From NCBI GenBank assembly GCA_947623305.1, contig CANQGQ010000001.1:186001-250000 (forward strand): a stretch of 64,000 nucleotides of DNA. The letters run 5' to 3'. Made by a program: the position numbers and the translations under genes. The notes beneath the pieces were generated by a model. The model was given only the letters and a program-made list of their open reading frames with translations. It did no database searches and was not told the DNA's origin. The DNA is from an uncultured Alistipes sp. Lineage in GTDB: Bacteria > Bacteroidota > Bacteroidia > Bacteroidales > Rikenellaceae. Of the stretch, positions 38,034 through 46,444 are shown in pieces (within the stretch, counting starts at the first letter, position 1; every line of letters starts with the position of its first letter).

Positions 38034-38149
38034 GACCCACCCCTAACTGCGGCCGAAGGTGAGTGCAATCGAGCTTGCTCGAATTGCCGAGCCGCCACAG
38101 TAGAAGCGGAACTCGTTCCGCAAATCCTCCTCGGAGGGGACTTCGGCCG
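38034..38149 (+). repeat. Multi-hairpin REP-like element
   Basis: A 9-base outer stem CGGCCGAAG (38050-38058) / CTTCGGCCG (38141-38149) encloses three hairpins: GCAATCGAGC/GCTCGAATTGC (38064-38086), GCGGAAC-TC-GTTCCGC (38106-38121) and CCTCC-TC-GGAGG (38126-38137). GACCCACCCC precedes it. The 37941-38175 interval holds no gene. Confidence 0.65.
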
Positions 38150-38175
38150 ATACTTCAGAACGGCAATTTCGTAGC

Positions 38176-39633
38176 CTACTTCGCTTTCAGCTGTTCCGCC
38201 ACGTGCCGGTCGTTGACTAATCGCGGCACCTTGTTCTTCCGGTGGTCGCGCATCCACCGCAGGAACGTACCCGACGGAAGCACCGTCAGATGCTGGCGTT
38301 CGAGCGTCGTCTCACGCTTCGCGTCGTAGTCCGAATTGACGGCCCGCAACGCGCGGTCGAGCTCCTCGGCGAACCGTTCGCGGCTTTCGGGTTCCTGCTC
38401 GAACTCCACGAACCACTCGTGCGCCCCCCGATGCTGCAGCGACATGTAGCACGGCGCCACGCTGTATTCGCTCACGCGGGCGCCCGTCGCACGGCACGCT
38501 TCGACCAGCGCCCGATCGGCATTATCGACGATCAACTCCTCGCCGAAAACATTGATATACTGCCGTGTGCGACCGGCGAAACGGATCCGGTAGGGATTCG
38601 TCGAGGTGAACGCCACCCGATCGCCGATTTCATAACGCCACAGACCGTTGTTCGAGGTAATGAGCATCGCATAGGCTCGGCCGCACTCGACCCCTTCGAG
38701 CGGAACGATGCGATCGCCATCGCGGAACTCGTAGAATGTTCCGTAATCGAGCATCAGCAGCATGTCGCTGCGCGACGGGTCATCGGCCAAGGCGAAAAAG
38801 CCCTCCGAGGCGTTGTAAGTCTCCATGTAGTTCATCCGCTCCGAGGGGATCAGCTCCTCGAACGAACTCCGGTAAGGTGCGAACTCCACACCGCCGTGCG
38901 CAAAGAGGCACAGATCGGGCCACACCTCCAACAGATGACGCTTGCCGGTGTACTCCAGCACGCGCCGCATCAGCGCCAGATTCCACGACGGAACCCCCGC
39001 GAACGAGGTGATATGCTCGCCTACGCATTCGCGGCAAATGGCGTCGGCCTTTTCGTGGAAATCAGGGATGACGGCTGTTTCGGTGCGCGGCGCACGGAAC
39101 CACCCGCTCCAGAAGTTCATTTCGCGGATCAACACGGCCGACAAATCGCCGACAAGGTAGCCGTTCTCCATGCAGCACGACCCGCCGAGGGTCAGCGTCT
39201 TGCCGTCGAAGACCTGCGTATCGGGATGATTGGCGGCAAAAAGCGTAGCGACGTCGCGCATGCCGAGCGTATGGTTCCACAGAACCGATTCGCGCGTTAC
39301 GGGGATGTACTTGCTGCGGTCGGACGTCGTGCCCGACGATCGGGCGAAAAGCCGCACCCGACCGAGTGCCGCAACGTCGCGTTCGCCCGCCTTCATCCGT
39401 TCGATATAGGGCTTGAACCTGTCGTAATCGAACGTGTCGACCCGCGACTGGAATTGCTCGACCGTGTGCACCGACCGCAGGTCGTACTGCCGACCGAAAT
39501 CGGTCTGTGCACCGCGGCGCAACAACTTCCGCAACATCCGTTCCTGCGTTTCGACCGGATGACACCGAAAGCGGTCGATAGCCCGCAACCGAAGTGCGAA
39601 AAAAGCCCGTAATATGCTGTTTCGTAGAGACAT
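38176..39633 (-). CDS. GH3 auxin-responsive promoter family protein
   Basis: 485 residues resembling the GH3 branch of the acyl-adenylate-forming enzymes. The phosphate-binding ARSSGTTSDRSKYIPV (about 95-110) and YNASEGFFALADD are the expected ATP motifs, followed by GLWRYEIGDRV and INVFGEELIVDNAD. Plant GH3 proteins join amino acids to hormones; bacterial members have no settled substrate. Directly upstream of it (10 bases) is trkA. Confidence 0.85.
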   Translation of the reverse strand: MSLRNSILRAFFALRLRAIDRFRCHPVETQERMLRKLLRRGAQTDFGRQYDLRSVHTVEQFQSRVDTFDYDRFKPYIERMKAGERDVAALGRVRLFARSSGTTSDRSKYIPVTRESVLWNHTLGMRDVATLFAANHPDTQVFDGKTLTLGGSCCMENGYLVGDLSAVLIREMNFWSGWFRAPRTETAVIPDFHEKADAICRECVGEHITSFAGVPSWNLALMRRVLEYTGKRHLLEVWPDLCLFAHGGVEFAPYRSSFEELIPSERMNYMETYNASEGFFALADDPSRSDMLLMLDYGTFYEFRDGDRIVPLEGVECGRAYAMLITSNNGLWRYEIGDRVAFTSTNPYRIRFAGRTRQYINVFGEELIVDNADRALVEACRATGARVSEYSVAPCYMSLQHRGAHEWFVEFEQEPESRERFAEELDRALRAVNSDYDAKRETTLERQHLTVLPSGTFLRWMRDHRKNKVPRLVNDRHVAEQLKAK

Positions 39634-39642
39634 CGCCTGCGC

Positions 39643-40983
39643 CTAATTGAAATAATAACCCACCCTGCCCACCGATTCCGGCATGGCGAAGACCACCACG
39701 CGATCGTAGGCACTGATCTCGGTATTGTCCACCGCAATGAACACCTTGTCGCCCCGCACGATGCCGCCGATGATCGTTCCTTCGGGCATTCCCAGATCAC
39801 GGATGCGGCACTTCGTGGCCGGCGAATTGGGTTTCACGATAAATTCCAACACTTCCGCATCGCTGCCCGTCAGGCACTTGATGGCCTGCACGTCGGTCGA
39901 CATGGTGAACCGGAAAATATTCGACGCCGTAACCAATTTCTTGTTGATGATGGTGTCGATGCCGATCGACTCCGCCAAGTCGATGTAATTGAGGTTTTCG
40001 ACCTCGGCGATCACCTTCTTCACCCCCATGCGCTTCGCTAACATCGCCGCGAGGATGTTGGTCTCGCTGCGGCCCGTTACGGCCACGAAGGCATCCATGT
40101 TCGGAAGGCCCTCCTCGAGCATCACCTCCGTATTGCGGCCGTCCTCGTTGATGATCAACGTCTTTTCGAGCAGTTCGGCCAGCCGGTAGGCTTTCTCCTG
40201 GTTGTATTCCACCAGCTTGATATTCACTTCGTCCTGCAGCTCCGTAGCGATCCGGATGCCGATGCGCGAACCGCCCAGAATCATCATGTTCTTGACCTCG
40301 ACATTGGTCTGCCCCGACAGCTCCAGCACTTCGTGCAGGGTATCCTGACAGGTGATGACATAGATCACGTCGCCCTCCATCAGATGCTCCTCGCGCCGCG
40401 GGATGATGGTCTGTCCGCCGCGCGTGATGGCCACGGTGCGGAAATTGAGCTGAGCCTGCTCCTCGTCGAAGCCGGTCAGCAGCGTCCCGACCAACGGCGA
40501 CGAAGCCTCCAAACGGAAGACCACCAACGAGAGTTTGCCGCTCGAAAAATCGACGTACTCGGTGGTCGACGTGTGGCCCAACAGATTGATGACCTCGTTG
40601 GCCGCGACCTTCTCAGGATAGAACAGATAGTCGATACCCATGTCGATGAACATCTCCTTGTTGTTGGGTTCCAAGTATTCGTTGTTGTCGATGCGGGCGA
40701 TCGACTTGCGGGCACCCAACTTCTTGGCCATCATGGCGGCGACGATGTTGTCGTTCTCCTCGTGGTTGACGGCGATGAAGAGGTCGCATTTGCGGACCGA
40801 CGCCTTCCGCAGCACCCCGAACGCGGTCGAATCGCCCTCGACGGCGACGACATCGGCCAAACTGCCCACCTCGGCGAGCAGCTTTCCATCGGGGTCGATG
40901 ATGGTGATTTCGTGGCCGTTACCGCTCAACATACGGGCCAGATGGCTGCCCATTTCGCCGGCTCCGGCAATGACGATTTTCAT
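39643..40983 (-). CDS. trkA: Trk potassium uptake regulator TrkA
   Basis: 446 residues from MKIVIAGAGEMGSHLA; an upstream extension of 22 codons is not conserved. Two tandem RCK units: NAD-binding GAGEMGSHLARML at the start and GGSRIGIRIATEL at about 236, each followed by a TrkA_C domain. It gates a TrkH/KtrB channel, which is not encoded here. Promoter at 41059-41090. Confidence 0.93.
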   Translation of the reverse strand: MKIVIAGAGEMGSHLARMLSGNGHEITIIDPDGKLLAEVGSLADVVAVEGDSTAFGVLRKASVRKCDLFIAVNHEENDNIVAAMMAKKLGARKSIARIDNNEYLEPNNKEMFIDMGIDYLFYPEKVAANEVINLLGHTSTTEYVDFSSGKLSLVVFRLEASSPLVGTLLTGFDEEQAQLNFRTVAITRGGQTIIPRREEHLMEGDVIYVITCQDTLHEVLELSGQTNVEVKNMMILGGSRIGIRIATELQDEVNIKLVEYNQEKAYRLAELLEKTLIINEDGRNTEVMLEEGLPNMDAFVAVTGRSETNILAAMLAKRMGVKKVIAEVENLNYIDLAESIGIDTIINKKLVTASNIFRFTMSTDVQAIKCLTGSDAEVLEFIVKPNSPATKCRIRDLGMPEGTIIGGIVRGDKVFIAVDNTEISAYDRVVVFAMPESVGRVGYYFN

Positions 40984-41042
40984 GATTCGATTCGTTCCAT
41001 TACATAGCAGCGGCGCTCCCCCGACAAGAAACGGACGAGGCG

Positions 41043-41090
41043 TTTGCAAATTCCCTTACAAATGTATAAATTTGCCGGAGATTGCCCAAA
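41043..41090. promoter_or_regulatory. Overlapping divergent promoters of trkA and the small membrane protein
   Basis: Plus strand: TTTG (41043-41046), 20 bases, TAAATTTG (41067-41074). Minus strand: TTTG (41087-41090), 20 bases, TACATTTG (41059-41066). The two -7 elements are adjacent, so polymerases would compete. Confidence 0.75.
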
Positions 41091-41110
41091 TTTTCCACTG
41101 AGAATCGTCC

Positions 41111-41383
41111 ATGGCCACGTGGTTCATCGTCTTATTGTTTTCGGTCGGCGCCGTCGCGTTGTTCGTCGTCGGGCTCTCCCTTACGTTGATTTTCAAGGGA
41201 CATCCGATCGACTCGGAAATCGCGACCAACAAAAACATGCAACGGTTGGGCATCAAATGCGCCGTGCAGGAGACCCGCGAAGCCGACGGTCGAGCAGCCT
41301 GTTCGGAAGGGTCCCTGGGAAGAAAAGACGAACCCATTGCGGGATGTACGGGCAACTGTTCGGCCTGCGACATTCCGCACTGA
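41111..41383 (+). CDS. Small single-span membrane protein with C-terminal cysteines
   Basis: 90 residues. One membrane helix (about 4-28), then a soluble domain with Cys50, Cys64 and a closing CTGNCSACD cluster (79, 83, 86). The cysteines could hold a metal or form disulfides. No family named with confidence. It has a clear promoter and lies just upstream of tRNA-Arg. Confidence 0.65.
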   Translation: MATWFIVLLFSVGAVALFVVGLSLTLIFKGHPIDSEIATNKNMQRLGIKCAVQETREADGRAACSEGSLGRKDEPIAGCTGNCSACDIPH

Positions 41384-41419
41384 CGGATGCCTGCCGACTG
41401 CGCGTCATCGCATGCTCAC

Positions 41420-41491
41420 GGCCTCATAGTTCAAGGGATAGAACGAGGGTTTCCTAAACCCTAAATTCGCGTTCGAGTCGCGGTGGGGCTA
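41420..41491 (+). tRNA. tRNA-Arg (anticodon CCU)
   Basis: 72 bases fold as a cloverleaf: acceptor GGCCTCA/TGGGGCT with a G-U first pair, D stem GTTC/GAAC, anticodon stem AGGGT/ACCCT around TTCCTAA (anticodon CCT), and T arm TCGCG-TTCGAGT-CGCGG. No CCA is encoded. Read with the small upstream gene or from an unseen promoter. Confidence 0.93.
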
Positions 41492-41493
41492 CG

Positions 41494-41527
41494 AAGGGTG
41501 CGGTTCGAACGAACCGCACCCTTTTTT
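41494..41527. terminator. Terminator shared by tRNA-Arg and xseA
   Basis: Perfect 14-base stem AAGGGTGCGGTTCG / CGAACCGCACCCTT (41494-41507, 41510-41523) followed by TTTT on the plus side and, on the other side, by the convergent xseA stop codon. Confidence 0.9.
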
Positions 41528-42767
41528 ATGCTTCCTCATCGACCGTAACCGATTTGCGACCGTCGATCCATTCGATGGACAACCGATCGCCGGCCCGCAA
41601 CTGTTCGGCCGAGACGCAGGCCCGGCCCTCTTTTCGCACGACCGCAAATCCTAACCGCAGAATCCGTTCTGGCGCATAGCCGGCGACCCACTCCGCGGCG
41701 GCATCCAGCTCCTTCTTCCGACGCTCCAGCAACTCCCGCACGGCCATCGGCAGCCCCTCTGCCAAATGTTCCAGCCGCAGGCTTCGCCGCGTGAAGAAAG
41801 TCGCCGCCGTCTCGCGCAGGTCGCCCGAAAAACGCTCCAAACGCACCGTAACGTCATGCAGCATCGTCTGCACCGCGTCATGCAGTTGCAACGCCGCCCC
41901 ATCGAGCCGTCCTTCGGCTTCGGCCATCCGGTCGACGAGCCACCCCGCTACGGCAGTAGGCGTTTTGAGGGCCGTATGCGCCACCAAATCGGCGACACTG
42001 GTATCTTTGTCGTGCCCGATACCGGTCAGGACGGGCAGCGGGAACTGCGCCACATACGTGCACAGCCGATAATTGTCGAAGCAGGTCAAATCGCTGCGCG
42101 AACCGCCTCCGCGGATCATCACCACGGCATCGAAGCGTTCCGGTCGGGCAGCGACCTCGCACAAAGCCGAAATAATGGAATCCTCGGCGGCTGCCCCCTG
42201 CATGAAAGCGTCGAACAACACGGTTTCGAACCGGTAGGGGCTTTTAGCCAGCTCCTTGCAAAAATCCTGATACCCGGCCGCCTGGGCGCTCGACACGACA
42301 GCCACCCGCTGCACGACTTCGGGCATCGGCAGCGAACGATTCATCTCCCACACGCCGTCTTCGTGCAACTGCGCGATGGTCTGCTGCCGCTGCCGTTCGA
42401 GGTCGCCGAGCGTGAACGAAGGGTCTATATCGGTAATTTGCAGCGAAAAGCCGTACAATTCGTGATAGGAGACCAGCACCTTGGCCAACAGCCGGATACC
42501 GGCCACGAGCCGCTGGCCCGTTTCGGATTCGAAGCGGGCCGAGATGCGCGGAAACTGGCTGCGCCAAATGACCGCCCGGGCCTGGGCCGTCGGCAAACCG
42601 TCGTCGGCTCCCTTTTCGACCAGCTCCAAATAGCAATGGCCCGAATAATTGACCTTGATTTCCGAGATTTCGGCGCTCACCCACAACGGCAAAGCGAAAC
42701 GCTCGTCGAGCGTCAGCTTCACCATCCGCTGCAACTCCTTCAGCGTAATATGTTCCCGTTCCGTCAT
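41526..42767 (-). CDS. xseA: Exodeoxyribonuclease VII large subunit
   Basis: 413 residues. N-terminal OB fold (about 8-105), then the catalytic core with VVSSAQAAGYQDF, RGGGSRSDLTCFDNY and TGIGHDKDTSVADLVA, the conserved block of XseA. The usual small-subunit gene xseB does not follow; the gene instead overlaps menA by 4 bases (ATGA) downstream of it. Confidence 0.95.
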   Translation of the reverse strand: MTEREHITLKELQRMVKLTLDERFALPLWVSAEISEIKVNYSGHCYLELVEKGADDGLPTAQARAVIWRSQFPRISARFESETGQRLVAGIRLLAKVLVSYHELYGFSLQITDIDPSFTLGDLERQRQQTIAQLHEDGVWEMNRSLPMPEVVQRVAVVSSAQAAGYQDFCKELAKSPYRFETVLFDAFMQGAAAEDSIISALCEVAARPERFDAVVMIRGGGSRSDLTCFDNYRLCTYVAQFPLPVLTGIGHDKDTSVADLVAHTALKTPTAVAGWLVDRMAEAEGRLDGAALQLHDAVQTMLHDVTVRLERFSGDLRETAATFFTRRSLRLEHLAEGLPMAVRELLERRKKELDAAAEWVAGYAPERILRLGFAVVRKEGRACVSAEQLRAGDRLSIEWIDGRKSVTVDEEA

Positions 42768-43684
42768 AAGAGGCTGTCGAGCAGGATGCCGAGCGTGAAC
42801 AGCAATCCGAAAATCCAGATATTGCGGGCCGTTTCACCGAGACAGACATCCAATTCCTCTCCGTGGTCGATGCGCACCATCTTGCGCCAGGTCGCGACAT
42901 GCACGAACAGATAGGGCAGCGGCAATAAGGCGGCCACCGGACGACCCAATAAAAGCAACGAAAGGCAAAGCACCACGGCCCCGACACCCAAGGCGAGATA
43001 GCCCCACCGGCCCGCACCGGCCCCCAGGCAGACGACGATCGTGCGTTTGCCGCAACGAGCATCCTCCTCGCGATCGCGGAAATTATTGACCATCAGCATC
43101 GTGTCGATCGCCAATCCGCAGGCTGCCGCAGCGAGCAGGCTTGCCATACTCCATGTTCCCGTTTGCAGAAAATAAGTGAACGTTACGGGAATAATGCCGA
43201 AAAACAAGAAAACGGCCACGTCGCCCAAGCCGTGATAGGCCAGCGGCCAGGGGCCCGCCGTATAGAAATAGGCGAACACCACGCAGGCGACCCCCGCGGC
43301 GATCAATTCCCATCCGCCGTAACGAAGCATATCCGCGTGCAAGGCCCACGCCAATAAGCCGCAACCCACGCCGCAAGCGGCTACCGTGAATCCGGCGATA
43401 CCGGCTTTCATAGCGGGCAACGTAATGAAGCCTTTGGCGAAAGCGCGATCGGGGCCCAATCGGTCGGGCTGATCGGCCCCTTTCAGGAAGTCCCACAAAT
43501 CGTTGACCAAATTGGCGGTGCACTGCATCGCCACGGCGAACAGCAGGCACAACAAAGCGGGCACCCATCGGAATCCTCCGTCGGCAAATGCCAACGCCGA
43601 AGCGACGCAGACGAGGATCACAGAATTTCCCAACGAATAAGGCCGCACGGCTAATATCCAAGCTGATAACGAGTTGGTTTTCAT
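42764..43684 (-). CDS. menA: 1,4-dihydroxy-2-naphthoate polyprenyltransferase
   Basis: 306 residues, UbiA superfamily membrane enzyme of menaquinone synthesis. First Asp-rich motif NDLWDFLKGAD (near 63-73) and second NNFRDREEDARCGKRT (near 198); about eight to nine membrane helices. Translationally coupled with xseA. Confidence 0.93.
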   Translation of the reverse strand: MKTNSLSAWILAVRPYSLGNSVILVCVASALAFADGGFRWVPALLCLLFAVAMQCTANLVNDLWDFLKGADQPDRLGPDRAFAKGFITLPAMKAGIAGFTVAACGVGCGLLAWALHADMLRYGGWELIAAGVACVVFAYFYTAGPWPLAYHGLGDVAVFLFFGIIPVTFTYFLQTGTWSMASLLAAAACGLAIDTMLMVNNFRDREEDARCGKRTIVVCLGAGAGRWGYLALGVGAVVLCLSLLLLGRPVAALLPLPYLFVHVATWRKMVRIDHGEELDVCLGETARNIWIFGLLFTLGILLDSLL

Positions 43685-43789
43685 GGCGATTTTCTCTGTT
43701 TTTTATTTTGACTTGCAGGGGCTTTCTTCGTCGGAGTGCGGGACCTCACTCATGCAGTAAGGGCAGTAACGCAGATGATCTGCTGAAAC

Positions 43790-43816
43790 ACGATAACGGT
43801 CGGTCGCGCTAATAAA
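43790..43816 (+). repeat. Partial copy of the D repeat
   Basis: ACGATAACGGTCGGTCGCGC followed by TAATAAAG matches the end of the tandem repeat units at 49937-50054. It contains the stop codon of the next gene. The rest of 43685-43808 holds no gene. Confidence 0.55.
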
Positions 43817-44372
43817 GAACCAACTCCATCTGACGGGGCATCGGCTTACCCTCGGGCAGCTGGATGCGCAACACGCCCTCGCTCGCGACGGGAAGGCCCT
43901 CCTTCATGGCCGGATGCCAGGCCGGCGCCTCCTCGACCGCCTTCAGCACCCGACGTTTCAGCCGGTTATCGGTCGATTCGAGTTCCGCGGCGACCACCGT
44001 TCGGCCCTCGGGCGTTACCGTATACCGCAACACGACCCGCGCAGCCGGTTCATCGGCTTTCCACTCGACCTGTCGGGCGATGTATTCGCCGAAAGTCATA
44101 CCGTCGACATCGAAACGGGCCGGCTCGTCGTAACGCAGCGTAACCAATACCACCCCGTTCGAGGCCTGCAGCCCATAACGGGCGATGGTCTCCTCGTCGG
44201 CCGGCAGCGTCTCGATTCGTTCGATGTCCTCGGGCGGGATCCGGTCGATTCCTTCCGTCGTCGGCTGGCCGTTGACGATATAAAGCGGCTGTTGCTGACG
44301 AGCCCACGAAGCCGTTACGCTCAAAAAGAGCCAGGCCAAAAAGACAAGCCCTGAAACGATGGTTCTTTCCAT
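43809..44372 (-). CDS. Secreted protein: receptor-plug-like segment joined to TonB C-terminal-like domain
   Basis: 187 residues from MERTIVSGLVFLAWLF, with a signal peptide (about 1-24). Residues 28-78 (PLYIVNGQPTTEGIDRIPPE, ETIARYGLQASNGVVLVTLR) resemble the end of a SusC/TonB-receptor plug. Residues 100-180 (VVLRYTVTPEGRTVVAAEL, then APAWHPAMKEGLPVASEG) resemble the TonB C-terminal fold. No transmembrane anchor or Pro-rich linker of a true TonB is present. Function unknown. Confidence 0.7.
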   Translation of the reverse strand: MERTIVSGLVFLAWLFLSVTASWARQQQPLYIVNGQPTTEGIDRIPPEDIERIETLPADEETIARYGLQASNGVVLVTLRYDEPARFDVDGMTFGEYIARQVEWKADEPAARVVLRYTVTPEGRTVVAAELESTDNRLKRRVLKAVEEAPAWHPAMKEGLPVASEGVLRIQLPEGKPMPRQMELVLY

Positions 44373-44462
44373 GCTTTTGTTTTTCCCTTTCAACGCACGA
44401 CAACCGGAATTATTGCGCGAGGCACGCGACAACCGGAACGAAGAGCACACCCTCGCAACACA

Positions 44463-45548
44463 CTACAGCTCGCTCTCCTTGAGCCGTTCGGCATTCTCGG
44501 CCACGATCAGATGGTCGATGCAATCCTGGATGTCGCCGTCCATGAAAGCCGAAAGGTTGTAAATCGTATAGTTGATGCGGTGGTCGGTGATGCGGCCCTG
44601 CGGATAGTTATAGGTCCGGATTTTGGCCGAGCGGTCGCCCGTCGAAACCATCGTCTTGCGTTTCGAGGCGATTTCGTCGAGGTATTTCGAGTATTCGAGG
44701 TTAAAGACGCGCGTGCGTAGCTCCTCGAACGCCTTGTCGAAATTTTTCAACTGCGACTTCTGATCCTGACACTGCACGACGATCCCCGTCGGGATGTGGG
44801 TCAGACGGATGGCCGAATAGGTCGTGTTGACCGACTGGCCGCCCGGGCCGCTGGCACAGAAAATATCCTTGCGGATGTCGTTCATCGAAATCTCGACGTC
44901 GAACTCCTCGGCCTCGGGCAACACGGCCACCGAAGCCGCCGACGTATGGACACGTCCCTGCGTCTCGGTTTGGGGCACACGCTGCACGCGGTGCACGCCC
45001 GACTCGTATTTGAGCGTACCGTAAACATTCTGGCCCGTTACCTTCATCACGACCTCTTTGTAACCGCCGGCCGCGCCGTCGGAGAACGAGGTGATTTCGT
45101 AACGCCACCCCTTCGATTCGATGTACTTGATGTACATGCGCAACAAGTCGCCGGCAAACAACGCCGCCTCATCGCCGCCCGTGCCGCCGCGAATCTCGAC
45201 GATGGCATTCTTCGAATCCTGCGGGTCTTTGGGAATCAACAACAGTTTGATCTCCTCCTCCAAGCGGGCGATTTCGGGTTCCAGTTCGGCGATCATCTCG
45301 CGAGCCATTTCGCGCATCTCCTCGTCCTTGTCATTCACGAGCGTATCCTTGGCCTCGGCCAGGTTGGCGAGCGCCGTGCGATAGCGTTCCGAGGTCTCGA
45401 TGATAGGTTCGAGCTCCTTGTATTCCTTCGTCAGTTGGACGAATTGTTTGACATCGGCGATGACTTCGGGATCGGTGAGTTTCTGACCGGTCTCCTCGTA
45501 CTTGAGTTTCAGCCCGTCCAGGCGGGTCAATATGGAGTTGTCTGCCAT
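44463..45548 (-). CDS. prfA: Peptide chain release factor 1
   Basis: 361 residues. GGQ motif at 236-238 (CASGPGGQSVNTT) for peptide release. The codon-reading tripeptide is PQT (192-194) in HRVQRVPQTETQGRVHTS, the RF1-type PxT that reads UAA and UAG. Normal length. Confidence 0.97.
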   Translation of the reverse strand: MADNSILTRLDGLKLKYEETGQKLTDPEVIADVKQFVQLTKEYKELEPIIETSERYRTALANLAEAKDTLVNDKDEEMREMAREMIAELEPEIARLEEEIKLLLIPKDPQDSKNAIVEIRGGTGGDEAALFAGDLLRMYIKYIESKGWRYEITSFSDGAAGGYKEVVMKVTGQNVYGTLKYESGVHRVQRVPQTETQGRVHTSAASVAVLPEAEEFDVEISMNDIRKDIFCASGPGGQSVNTTYSAIRLTHIPTGIVVQCQDQKSQLKNFDKAFEELRTRVFNLEYSKYLDEIASKRKTMVSTGDRSAKIRTYNYPQGRITDHRINYTIYNLSAFMDGDIQDCIDHLIVAENAERLKESEL

Positions 45549-45557
45549 AAAAAATGA

Positions 45558-46442
45558 TTATTTCAGCGTTTCGAGCCAGTCCAGCACGGCCTGCTGCCAC
45601 TGCGCTTTGTAGGCGAAGCCGTCGCGCATGCCCCAACCGTGGCCGCCCGAAGGATAGATGTGCATCGACGCCCGGATGCCGTGCGCCTTCAACGCATCGT
45701 AATACGACGTGCTGCTGACGGTGGGCACGGCCCGATCGTCATCCGAAAGCAACAACAACGCCGGAGGCGTCGCCGCCGTTACGCGGTTCTGCAAGGAATA
45801 GTAAGCCGACTGCTCTTCCGTACGGTCAATACCCAACAGATTGTCGAACGACCCCTTGTGGCATTTGCCCGCTTCGCCCGTGATGACCGGATAGAACAGG
45901 ATCGAGAACGCGGGACGCACGGCCCCCATCGTCGAAACCATCGCGGCCAGATGACCGCCCGCCGAACAACCGGCGATGCCCACACGGTCGGCCGTAAAAC
46001 CCGTCGCACCGGCTTCGAGCCCCATCATGATCCGCAGGGCCTGTTCGGCATCTTCGAGCGGCACTTCGCAATGGCCCTTGGGCATACGGTATTTCAACAC
46101 GGCGGCCGTGATGCCGTTCTCGGCGAACCAACGGGCCATCTGGAATCCTTCGTGTTCCATCGCTAAACGCGCATAACCGCCGCCCGGGCAGATGACGATC
46201 GCCTGTCCCGTAGCATTCGACGGGGCGGCCTTGAAAATGGAGAGCGTCGCTTCCGAGACATTTTCCACCCGACCGGATGCGTTGCTGATTTCCGGCGTCG
46301 TGATGCCGTTGGAATGGGGCGCCGTGGCGTTGTCCCAGATTTTCAGGACGTGGTCGGGCCCCTTTGCAGACGCTTTTTCGTTCTGCGCCGACAGGCCGAC
46401 GGCCGCAAACAAAGCGATGGACAAGAAAAACATGCGTTTCAT
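45558..46442 (-). CDS. Secreted alpha/beta-hydrolase, acetyl-xylan esterase-like
   Basis: 294 residues starting MKRMFFLSIALFAAVGLSAQ (signal peptide). Catalytic triad is visible as Ser in GIAGCSAGGHLAA, Asp in LLLLSDDDRAVP and His in YPSGGHGWG; the oxyanion motif is CPGGGYARLAMEHEG. Resembles carbohydrate esterases of the BD-FAE/DUF-type family in Bacteroidota; the natural substrate is inference. 9 bases after prfA's start side and 2 bases from leuS in the same direction. Confidence 0.85.
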   Translation of the reverse strand: MKRMFFLSIALFAAVGLSAQNEKASAKGPDHVLKIWDNATAPHSNGITTPEISNASGRVENVSEATLSIFKAAPSNATGQAIVICPGGGYARLAMEHEGFQMARWFAENGITAAVLKYRMPKGHCEVPLEDAEQALRIMMGLEAGATGFTADRVGIAGCSAGGHLAAMVSTMGAVRPAFSILFYPVITGEAGKCHKGSFDNLLGIDRTEEQSAYYSLQNRVTAATPPALLLLSDDDRAVPTVSSTSYYDALKAHGIRASMHIYPSGGHGWGMRDGFAYKAQWQQAVLDWLETLK

Positions 46443-46444
46443 AC

